This document shows, piece by piece, positions 1-5,702 of a stretch of 6,259 nt of DNA. A model generated the notes under the pieces. It saw only the letters and a program-made list of their open reading frames with translations, was not told the origin of the DNA and did not search any database. How positions within the stretch are numbered: the stretch's first letter is position 1; every line of letters begins with the position of its first letter. The DNA is from Candidatus Beckwithbacteria bacterium (lineage in GTDB: Bacteria; Patescibacteriota; Microgenomatia; UBA1400; UBA1449). The translations under genes and the position numbers were made by a program. Location of the stretch: positions 1 through 6,259 of the forward strand of contig JAAZND010000035.1 of NCBI GenBank assembly GCA_012798485.1. The letters run 5' to 3'.

Positions 1-10
1 AAATTAAAAA

Positions 11-26
11 TTTAAAATTATAAATT
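11..26 (+). promoter_or_regulatory. AT-rich box before nrdJ-1, possible promoter
   Basis: The 16-mer TTTAAAATTATAAATT lies 15 nt before the start codon of the first gene. Exactly the same 16-mer lies before maf (4510-4525). It contains TATAAA (19-24), which resembles a bacterial -10 element. No Shine-Dalgarno sequence is visible between it and the ATG at 42. If TATAAA is the -10, transcription would start only about ten bases before the start codon. The region is almost pure A+T, so a promoter role is inference and chance or low-complexity similarity is possible. Confidence 0.3.
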
Positions 27-41
27 TAAAATTATTGTGTT

Positions 42-1544
42 ATGAAAATAATTGAACCAAAAATTTCCGAAAACGGTTTAAAAATCGTTGCTAAAAGATA
101 TTTACTTAAGAATGAAACTGTTGGGCAGATGATGTGGCGGGTTTGTCAGCATCTGGCAAAAGCAGAAATTAATTGGGGAGATTACAGTAAAATTGAAGAA
201 ATTGCAGACAAATTTTATGAAAGAATGGTCAACCTTAAATTTGTGATTGCAGGCAGAGCCATGTATGAAGCTGGTAATCCAAATGGTACAGGACAATTAG
301 CTTCTTGTTTTGTTTTGCCAGTCGAAGATGACATTCCTTCTATTTTCAAAACCTTAGGACAGGCTGCAGTTATTCATAAAAATAATGGCGGCACTGGCTT
401 TAATTTTTCCAATATTCGTCCCAAAGGCGACAAAGTCAAAGGTGTAGAAAATGCCGCTTCCGGACCTATCGATTTTCTGTCTGCTTTTTCTGCAGCTTTA
501 TCAAAAATTTTACAGGGCTCAAAAAGAAACGGAGCTAATATTGGTATTTTAAACGTCGATCACCCAGATATTTTAGACTTTATTAAACTCAAAGATGAAG
601 ATGGGACAATCAAAAATTTTAATATTTCAATTGGTATTACCAATCAGTTTATGGAAGCAGTGGAAGTTGATAAAGACTGGGAGCTTATTAATCCTCGCAA
701 TGGTCAGGTAGTCAAAAAAATTAAGGCCAAAAAATTGTTTGAAGAAATTGCCAAACATTCATGGCTAACAGGTGACCCAGGTATAGCTTTTATTGATCGC
801 ATGAATGAAGATAATCCAACCCCAGATTTAGGGAAAATCGAAGCCACCAATCCTTGTGGAGAAATCCCTCTTTTGCCATTTGAATCATGTAATTTAGCTT
901 CCATAGTTTTATCCAATCATGTGGTTAAAAATGCTCAAGGTAAATATGAAATTGATTGGGAAGATTTGGAAAAAACAGTGAAGTTAGGTGTCAGACTTTT
1001 GGATAACATGATTGAGATTAATAATTTTCCTTTGCCGGAAATTGAAAATATGGTCAAGCATGGTAATCGTCGGATTGGGCTTGGAGTGATGGGCTTTGCT
1101 CATTTACTTTTTCTGCTGCAAATTCCTTATGACAGCCAGGAGGCAGTAAGACTTTCTGAAAGATTGGCCAAATTTATCCATAAAAATAGCGAAGAAATGT
1201 CTTTGCAGCTTGGGAAGGAACGAGGAGTTTTTGGTAATTGGGATCGATCAATTTATGCCGGGAGCGCGGAAAAATATCGCAACTGTGCCCTAAATATGAT
1301 TGCGCCCACTGGCACTATTTCGCTTTTTGCCAATTGTTCTTCCGGGATTGAACCTGTGTTTTCTTTAATTACTTTAAAAAAAGCTTTTTTTGAAGATGAT
1401 AAAAAAAGTAAACCAACTCAGGAGTTAATGATTATTGATCCTGTTTTTGAACAAAAACTCAAAGATATAGCAAAAAACCAAAAACTAAGAGATGAAATTT
1501 TAAAACAAGTGGCTTTGGATAATAGTTTAAAAAATATTAAATAA
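42..1544 (+). CDS. nrdJ: Class II (B12-dependent) ribonucleotide reductase, copy 1, N-terminal 500 residues before an internal stop
   Basis: This encodes the catalytic part of an adenosylcobalamin-dependent ribonucleotide reductase, which reduces ribonucleotides to deoxyribonucleotides in the cytoplasm. It starts directly in the reductase N-terminal domain (ISENGLKIVAKRYLLKNE, residues 8-25) and has no ATP-cone. The barrel follows. Visible active-site residues are redox Cys89 (LASCFVLPVED), Asn270, thiyl-radical Cys272 and Glu274 in NPCGE, redox partner Cys283 (SCNLAS), and the phosphate-binding loop PTGTIS (422-427) with NCSSGIEP behind it. The ATG at 42 fits the usual start of ATP-cone-less members. 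There is no clear Shine-Dalgarno sequence. The frame stops at TAA (1542-1544), but homology to the family and to the copy downstream continues in the same frame to 1982. The product as read therefore lacks about 145 residues, including the last barrel segment and the cysteine tail. Family assignment is secure; whether the truncated protein works is doubtful. Confidence 0.9.
   Translation: MKIIEPKISENGLKIVAKRYLLKNETVGQMMWRVCQHLAKAEINWGDYSKIEEIADKFYERMVNLKFVIAGRAMYEAGNPNGTGQLASCFVLPVEDDIPSIFKTLGQAAVIHKNNGGTGFNFSNIRPKGDKVKGVENAASGPIDFLSAFSAALSKILQGSKRNGANIGILNVDHPDILDFIKLKDEDGTIKNFNISIGITNQFMEAVEVDKDWELINPRNGQVVKKIKAKKLFEEIAKHSWLTGDPGIAFIDRMNEDNPTPDLGKIEATNPCGEIPLLPFESCNLASIVLSNHVVKNAQGKYEIDWEDLEKTVKLGVRLLDNMIEINNFPLPEIENMVKHGNRRIGLGVMGFAHLLFLLQIPYDSQEAVRLSERLAKFIHKNSEEMSLQLGKERGVFGNWDRSIYAGSAEKYRNCALNMIAPTGTISLFANCSSGIEPVFSLITLKKAFFEDDKKSKPTQELMIIDPVFEQKLKDIAKNQKLRDEILKQVALDNSLKNIK
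1542..1544 (+). other. In-frame TAA stop interrupting nrdJ copy 1
   Basis: Codon 501 of copy 1 is TAA. The flanking residues align without any gap to copy 2: EILKQVALDNSLKNIK, stop, FSDEEKQIF against EILEQVAKQGSCQQIE, E, LSDQMKQIF. The stop falls opposite Glu605 of copy 2, encoded by GAA, so a single G-to-T change would explain it. There is no frameshift. A nonsense mutation, a strain polymorphism, a sequence error or stop read-through are all possible. No recognised read-through context is seen. Confidence 0.85.
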
Positions 1545-1982
1545 TTTAGCGATGAAGAAAAGCAAATTTTTACGACAACTCATCATATTAAACCTTCTTG
1601 GCATATCAAAATTCAAGCTGCTTGGCAGAAATATTTTGATAATTCTATTTCTAAAACTGTTAATTTTCCTGCCAATGCCACAGTGGAAGATGTTAAAAAA
1701 GTTTATAAATTGGCTTGGAAACTGGGTTGTAAAGGTGTGACTATTTACCGCGATGGCAGTAAACAAGATCAAGTGTTGAATTTGACTGGAAAAGAAAAAA
1801 TTGAGAATCAAGAGAAAATAATTGAAAAAAAATCTGACTTGGATGGAGAAAATAAAAACCTAACTAAAAAAGAAACGATAAAATTTGACCCTGCAAAGAC
1901 TGACAAATGTCCAGAATGTGGGGAAAAACTTGCCAAACAAGATAATCTGTATCTTTGTTATGAATGTGGGTGGAGTAATTAA
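1545..1982 (+). pseudogene. nrdJ: C-terminal remainder of nrdJ copy 1 after the internal stop (zinc ribbon)
   Basis: This is the continuation, in the same frame as 42-1544, of the class II reductase. It carries the end of the barrel (about 502-575 in read-through numbering), with NSISKTVNF and KLGCKGVTIYRDGSK. A charged low-complexity linker follows, then a C-terminal zinc ribbon, CPEC (Cys623, Cys626) and CYEC (Cys639, Cys642). In the family such a tail cysteine region re-reduces the active site. About 40 of 73 positions after the stop match copy 2 by hand count, and the frame is open to its normal TAA. No ATG exists in this frame; the first usual bacterial start is GTG at 1683, without a ribosome binding site and inside the conserved barrel segment. 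A separately translated, functional 99-residue protein is therefore unlikely. It is best treated as the severed 3' part of one 646-codon gene. Confidence 0.8.
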
Positions 1983-1996
1983 AATTATTATTTTAG

Positions 1997-2070
1997 TGTC
2001 ATTCCGCACTTGATGCTAAATCTATAAAAATAAAATAATTAAATAGATTCCTGCCTACGCAGGAATGACA
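1997..2070. repeat. Bipartite palindromic intergenic repeat (REP/MITE-like), element 1
   Basis: Its ends are a perfect 9-bp inverted repeat, TGTCATTCC (1997-2005) and GGAATGACA (2062-2070). Inside lies a second inverted pair, AATCTAT (2019-2025) and ATAGATT (2043-2049), around an AT-only spacer. The right arm contains its own hairpin, ATTCCTGC (2047-2054), loop CTAC, GCAGGAAT (2059-2066). The left arm has a short GCA-CTTGA-TGC hairpin (2006-2016) that looks like a remnant. The structure resembles dispersed small palindromic repeats common between bacterial genes. It codes for nothing. The right hairpin ends 15 nt before the copy 2 start codon, so it could affect that leader. It is not a standard terminator, because no T-run follows directly. 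Confidence 0.7.
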
Positions 2071-2074
2071 AGGA
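2070..2074 (+). promoter_or_regulatory. Ribosome binding site of nrdJ copy 2
   Basis: AAGGA lies 7 nt before the ATG at 2082, a normal spacing. It overlaps the last base of the repeat element, so the element may supply or influence the binding site. It supports 2082 as the start. Confidence 0.55.
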
Positions 2075-2081
2075 TGTTTTT

Positions 2082-4367
2082 ATGACTCATTTAATTTCTC
2101 ATATCATTAAACGTAATGGTCAAAAAGTAAAATTTGACGAAAGTAAAATTACTCAGGCAATGTATAAAGCCTTTTTGGCAACACAGGAAGCTGGGGATCG
2201 TCAAAAAAGCTATGAAGAGGCTAAGAGATTGACTCCAATAGCAGTCAAACTTTTCAAAAAAACTGTCAATGGCGATAGTCCGACAGTGGAAACTATGCAG
2301 GATGTGGTTGAACAGGTGTTGATGGCAGGAGGATACTATAAAACTGCCAAAGCCTATATTTTATACAGAGCTGAAAGACAGGAAGAAAGAGAAGTTAAAA
2401 CAGTTATTGGCGTAGTTGATGATTTAGATTTATCAATCAATCAATTAAAAGTTATAAAAAGTCGTTATCTTAATCATGACGAAGATGGCAATACTACAGA
2501 AACTCCCAAACAAATGTTTGAACGAGTGGTCAAAGCCGTAGCTTTAAATGAGAAAAATCCGAAAAAATGGGAAAAGGAATTTTTACAAATTTTAACCAGT
2601 TTTGAATTTGTACCAGCTGGAGGATATCTTAGAACTGCCGGAACAAGTCGACAGATGATTGCCAAATTTTTTGTTTTACCAATTGAAGATAGTATGGAAG
2701 GCATTTTTGACAGTGTGAAATGGATGGCGCTGGTTCATCAAAAAGGCGGTGGTACTGGTTTTAATTTTTCTTCACTTCGCCCAAGAGGTGATTTGGTGTC
2801 TACTTCTGGCGGGTTTTCTTCAGGTCCTATTTCTTTTATGAAAGTATTTGATGCTGCTACCCGTCAGGTGATGCAGGGAGGTTTTAAAAGAGGGGCGAAT
2901 ATGGGGATTTTAAACGTTGATCATCCGGATATTTTTGATTTTATCAATTGTAAAAGTGAAGAGGATGAAATCGCTAATTTTAATATTTCAGTGGGGATTA
3001 CAGATGAATTTATGCAGGCGGTAGTTAATAACAGTCAATTTAATTTATTAAATCCCAGAACCAAAGAAATTGTCCAAACAGTTTCGGCGCGTAATTTATT
3101 TAATCAAATTGTAACTCTGGCATGGAGAACTGGAGATCCAGGTGTCATTTTTCTTGATGCTATCAACAAAGCCAATCCTTTGCTTGAAGCAGTGGGTCCG
3201 CTTATGGCGACTAACCCTTGCGGGGAACAGCCTTTGCATCCTTTTGATGTGTGTAATTTAGGTTCTCTTAATCTTGCTAAATTTGTCAAAAATTTGCCAA
3301 ACGTTGAAGCTACTACATCGAGTAAATTAATCAATTGGAAAAGACTAGAAGAAGTAGTCAGGCTTTCGGTGAGATTTTTAGATAATGGCGTTGATATTTC
3401 TTCTTATCCGATTAAACAAATTGAAAAAATGGCCAAAAAAAATCGTCGTATTGGTCTTGGCGTCATGGGTTGGGCAGATATGCTGTACCAGCTTAAGATT
3501 GCTTATGATAGTGATGAGGCTTTCTCACTTGCCCAGAAAGTAATGCATTTTATTTATACCATTGCCCATAATGAATCAGAAAAGTTGGCTGAAGAAAAGG
3601 GAGTTTTTGAAAATTGGGAACAAAGTAGTTTTGCTAAGCAAGGGATTAAACAGCGTAATTTAGCTTTAACCACCATTGCGCCAACTGGGACAATTTCCAT
3701 GGTCGCCAATTGCTCTTCTGGGATTGAACCTATTTTTGCATTGTCTTATGTCAAAAATGTGGTCGATGATAAAGGCTTGGTTTATGTAAATCCTTATTTT
3801 GAACAAGCTTTGGATGAGGAGATTAAAGATGAAAATCAGAAACAGGAAATTTTAGAGCAGGTAGCCAAACAAGGAAGCTGCCAGCAGATTGAGGAATTAT
3901 CAGATCAAATGAAACAGATTTTTAAAACAGCTCATGATATTGTCTGGGAAGCTCATGTGCGGATGCAGGCTTCTTTCCAACAATGGACAGATAATGCGGT
4001 TTCTAAAACTATTAATTTTGCCCATGATGCTTCGATTGATGAGATAGAAAAAGCTTATATTCTCGCTTGGAAATTGGGATGCAAAGGTATTACCATTTAC
4101 CGCGATGGATCAAAACCAGTCCAGATTTTGCAAACTTTTAATTCTGAAAAAAAACCTGTAGTCAAAAAAGAACCAGTGATTCAAAGTAAAATTAAAATCA
4201 AAACTTTAAAACAAAGAATGCAAGAAGAAAAAGGAGAGCAGTTGAAAATTGAAGAAAATCTGGTGGTTAAAAATGATCATACTTGTCCTGAATGCGGTGG
4301 AGTTTTGCAAATCAGCGAAGGTTGTTCTACTTGCCTTGAATGTGGGTTTAGTAAATGCAGTATTTAG
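2082..4367 (+). CDS. nrdJ: Class II (B12-dependent) ribonucleotide reductase, copy 2, with ATP-cone and zinc ribbon
   Basis: This 761-residue protein is a full-length adenosylcobalamin-dependent ribonucleotide reductase. Domains in order are an N-terminal ATP-cone (about 5-100, IIKRNGQKVKFDESKI), the nucleotide-binding allosteric domain that usually senses ATP/dATP; the reductase N-terminal region (about 110-190); the barrel (about 190-680); a basic linker; and a C-terminal zinc ribbon (Cys735, 738, 748, 751, 754 and 759). Asn378, thiyl-radical Cys380 and Glu382 (NPCGE), Cys391 (VCNLGS) and the phosphate loop PTGTIS (534-539) are present. The oddity is the first redox cysteine: family members, and copy 1, have Cys before FVLP, but here the sequence is AKFFVLPIED, with Phe196 (TTT at 2667-2669). 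The normal disulfide-forming pair is thus incomplete. The start at 2082 has AAGGA upstream and opens directly on the ATP-cone. It follows copy 1 after 99 nt. The family is certain; full catalytic competence is not. Confidence 0.95.
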   Translation: MTHLISHIIKRNGQKVKFDESKITQAMYKAFLATQEAGDRQKSYEEAKRLTPIAVKLFKKTVNGDSPTVETMQDVVEQVLMAGGYYKTAKAYILYRAERQEEREVKTVIGVVDDLDLSINQLKVIKSRYLNHDEDGNTTETPKQMFERVVKAVALNEKNPKKWEKEFLQILTSFEFVPAGGYLRTAGTSRQMIAKFFVLPIEDSMEGIFDSVKWMALVHQKGGGTGFNFSSLRPRGDLVSTSGGFSSGPISFMKVFDAATRQVMQGGFKRGANMGILNVDHPDIFDFINCKSEEDEIANFNISVGITDEFMQAVVNNSQFNLLNPRTKEIVQTVSARNLFNQIVTLAWRTGDPGVIFLDAINKANPLLEAVGPLMATNPCGEQPLHPFDVCNLGSLNLAKFVKNLPNVEATTSSKLINWKRLEEVVRLSVRFLDNGVDISSYPIKQIEKMAKKNRRIGLGVMGWADMLYQLKIAYDSDEAFSLAQKVMHFIYTIAHNESEKLAEEKGVFENWEQSSFAKQGIKQRNLALTTIAPTGTISMVANCSSGIEPIFALSYVKNVVDDKGLVYVNPYFEQALDEEIKDENQKQEILEQVAKQGSCQQIEELSDQMKQIFKTAHDIVWEAHVRMQASFQQWTDNAVSKTINFAHDASIDEIEKAYILAWKLGCKGITIYRDGSKPVQILQTFNSEKKPVVKKEPVIQSKIKIKTLKQRMQEEKGEQLKIEENLVVKNDHTCPECGGVLQISEGCSTCLECGFSKCSI

Positions 4368-4398
4368 GTTTTAGGAGTTAGGTTGTAGTTTGTAGAAA
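4364..4398. repeat. Short degenerate 7-nt tandem repeat
   Basis: Five units stand in exact 7-nt register: TTAGGTT (4364), TTAGGAG (4371), TTAGGTT (4378), GTAGTTT (4385) and GTAGAAA (4392). The array begins in the last codons of nrdJ copy 2, so its TAG stop (4365-4367) lies in the first unit. It has no coding potential. Function is unknown. Confidence 0.6.
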
Positions 4399-4409
4399 TA
4401 AGCAATTTA

Positions 4410-4497
4410 TCATCCTGAATTTGTTTCAGGATCTAATCAATCAATAAAAGAGATTCTGAAATACCTGTCTGCCGACAGGCAGGAATTCAGAATGACA
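4410..4497. repeat. Bipartite palindromic intergenic repeat (REP/MITE-like), element 2
   Basis: The left arm is a hairpin, ATCCTGAA (4412-4419), loop TTTGT, TTCAGGAT (4425-4432). The right arm is a nested hairpin, TTCTGAA (4454-4460) with TTCAGAA (4486-4492), enclosing CCTGTC (4464-4469), TGCC, GACAGG (4474-4479). The two arms also pair with each other: TCATCCTGAAT (4410-4420) with ATTCAGAATGA (4485-4495), one mismatch, and TTCAGGATCT (4425-4434) with AGATTCTGAA (4451-4460), one G-U pair. The layout and the AATGACA end match element 1, although the stems differ. A weak transcription-stop role after nrdJ copy 2 is possible, but only TTTT follows the right hairpin. Confidence 0.7.
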
Positions 4498-4509
4498 CTT
4501 TTATTAAGA

Positions 4510-4525
4510 TTTAAAATTATAAATT
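4510..4525 (+). promoter_or_regulatory. AT-rich box before maf, possible promoter
   Basis: This is the second copy of the 16-mer TTTAAAATTATAAATT found at 11-26. It contains TATAAA (4518-4523), 11 nt before the maf ATG. There is no Shine-Dalgarno sequence before maf. If it is a promoter, the message would be nearly leaderless and would drive maf, the Nudix gene and cobO. Its placement before the only two genes that open a transcription unit without a ribosome binding site is suggestive but not proof. Confidence 0.3.
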
Positions 4526-4534
4526 ATTTTCTTT

Positions 4535-5176
4535 ATGCAAATAATCTTAGGTTCGCAGTCTCCAAGAAGAAAACAGCTTTTAAAATTTTTAATAGATGAT
4601 TTTGTCATCAAAAATGCAGATTTAGATGAGGATAGTTTTGCCAAGCTTGCCCGGACTCCGGAAGAGTTAGTGACAAAGCTTTCACTTACTAAAGCTAAAA
4701 AAGTTGCCCAAAATTTAAAAGCGGAAAGTTTGATTATTGCAGCAGATACAATTGTAGTTTTGCAAAATGATCAGGATAATTCTTGGGGGGAAATTATTGG
4801 CAAACCAAAAGATTTAAGGAAGGCTCAGCAAATTTTACAAAAACTTCAAGGGCGAAAGCATGAAGTTTATACTGGTTTTACGGTTCTGAACACCAAGAAA
4901 AAGCAGTTTTTTACAGATTTTGAAATGGCTGCTGTTTATTTTCAGCCTTTAAATTTAGCCCAAATTGACAGATATATAGACAAATTTAAGCCTTTAGATA
5001 AAGCCGGAGCTTATGCTATTCAAGAACTTAGTCGGGAATATATTGCCAAATATGAAGGTAGTTTATCTACGATTATTGGTCTGCCTTTAGAAAAACTGGT
5101 CAAAGTTTTAGAAAAATTTGGCGTAAAAGTTAAAAAAGATTGGCAGCAAAAAGTAAAAGATTTATTACTTTTCTAA
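4535..5176 (+). CDS. maf: Maf-family nucleoside triphosphate pyrophosphatase (dTTP/UTP type)
   Basis: Maf proteins hydrolyse nucleoside triphosphates to the monophosphate and pyrophosphate, removing modified or surplus nucleotides in the cytoplasm. This 213-residue protein shows the family motifs in order: the N-terminal loop GSQSPRRKQLL (6-16), the AADTIV segment with catalytic-type Asp71 (69-74), GKP (89-91), GRKHEVYTG (106-114), DKAGAYAIQ (155-163) and GS followed by IIGLPLE (175-186). SPRR, Asp-Thr rather than Asp-Gln, and DKAGAYAIQ point to the YhdE-like dTTP/UTP subgroup rather than the YceF m7GTP subgroup; that is inference from motifs. Length is normal, with a slightly long basic C-terminus. 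No Shine-Dalgarno sequence precedes the ATG. It is the first gene of a tight trio, ending 5 nt before the Nudix gene. Confidence 0.92.
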   Translation: MQIILGSQSPRRKQLLKFLIDDFVIKNADLDEDSFAKLARTPEELVTKLSLTKAKKVAQNLKAESLIIAADTIVVLQNDQDNSWGEIIGKPKDLRKAQQILQKLQGRKHEVYTGFTVLNTKKKQFFTDFEMAAVYFQPLNLAQIDRYIDKFKPLDKAGAYAIQELSREYIAKYEGSLSTIIGLPLEKLVKVLEKFGVKVKKDWQQKVKDLLLF

Positions 5177-5181
5177 AAATT

Positions 5182-5700
5182 ATGTTTTGTGCTAATTGTG
5201 GTCAAAAGATGAAAGAGGAAATTCCTCCGCATGATGATCGTATTCGTCAAGTTTGTCCGTCTTGCGGCTTTATTTTCTATAATAATCCAAAACCTACGGT
5301 TGTAGCTATTATTGAAAAAGAGGAAAAAGTTTTGTTGGCTAAAAGAGCAAGGGATCCATACAAAGATTGCTGGGATTTAATTGGTGGTTTTGTAGAAACC
5401 GGGGAAACTTTGGAAGAAGCTTTAGTTCGTGAAGTCAAAGAAGAGGTTAATTTAGATGTTTTGACAGCTACTTATTATTTTAATCATATCGATACTTATA
5501 AAAATGCAGCTAATGGTTTTGTTTCCAAAAATCTTGGAGTTCATTTTATAGTTAAAGTCAAAGATTTTAACACTTTAAAACCAGGTGATGATGTTTTTGA
5601 AACTGCTTGGTTTTCTTGGGCTAATTTACCAAAAGATTTAGTTGGTTTTGAAGATGTCGTGGCAGTGATACAAAAAAGAAAAAAAGAATTAGGATTTTAA
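5182..5700 (+). CDS. Nudix hydrolase with N-terminal zinc ribbon
   Basis: This 172-residue protein belongs to the Nudix family, which cleaves nucleoside diphosphates linked to another group. An N-terminal zinc ribbon has Cys3, Cys6 (FCANCG) and Cys25, Cys28 (CPSCG), as in NudC-type enzymes. The Nudix box occupies 69-91: Gly69, Glu75, Arg83, Glu84, Glu87 and Glu88 are all present, giving the metal-binding REVKEE core; the usual Gly near the end of the box is Asn90. The SQPWPFP signature of NADH pyrophosphatases is not seen, so the substrate is unknown; a nucleotide-sugar, dinucleotide or damaged nucleotide are all possible. An ATG at 5140 would add 14 residues but overlaps maf by 37 nt. The start at 5182, right before the zinc ribbon and 5 nt after maf, is preferred. 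It ends 2 nt before cobO. Confidence 0.9.
   Translation: MFCANCGQKMKEEIPPHDDRIRQVCPSCGFIFYNNPKPTVVAIIEKEEKVLLAKRARDPYKDCWDLIGGFVETGETLEEALVREVKEEVNLDVLTATYYFNHIDTYKNAANGFVSKNLGVHFIVKVKDFNTLKPGDDVFETAWFSWANLPKDLVGFEDVVAVIQKRKKELGF
5691..5694 (+). promoter_or_regulatory. Ribosome binding site of cobO
   Basis: AGGA lies 8 nt before the ATG at 5703, inside the last codons of the Nudix gene. It supports that start and suggests translation of cobO from the same message as its neighbour. Confidence 0.45.
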
Positions 5701-5702
5701 TT

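Noticed and set aside
1530..1560. A frameshift or small insertion as the cause of the break in nrdJ copy 1
   Set aside because: The frame is identical on both sides and the alignment to copy 2 has no gap across the stop, so a base substitution fits and an indel does not.
1552..1740. A 62-residue open frame starting at ATG 1552 just after the internal stop
   Set aside because: It is in a different frame from the reductase. The reductase frame over the same bases shows clear family homology, so this is a shadow, not a new gene or frameshifted continuation.
2010..2036. A promoter TTGATG with TAAAAT inside element 1
   Set aside because: The spacer is 15 nt and both boxes are poor matches in AT-rich repeat sequence; not strong enough to annotate.
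2074..2085. A three-codon leader frame (ATG TTT TTA TGA) overlapping the nrdJ copy 2 start
   Set aside because: It is too short and lacks its own ribosome binding site; the ATGA overlap is probably chance.
102..3334. Open frames on the minus strand at 102-296, 704-916, 1527-1811, 2474-2704 and 3104-3334
   Set aside because: All lie opposite conserved reductase sequence, are short, and show no recognisable domain; they are shadows of the real genes.
4412..4502. A rho-independent terminator after nrdJ copy 2
   Set aside because: The hairpins are strong, but only TTTT follows the right one and nothing T-rich follows the left one; they fit a repeat element better. Some termination activity cannot be excluded.
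5140..5181. A longer start for the Nudix gene at ATG 5140
   Set aside because: It would overlap maf by 37 nt and add 14 basic residues before the zinc ribbon; the ATG at 5182 gives a natural start and 5-nt spacing.
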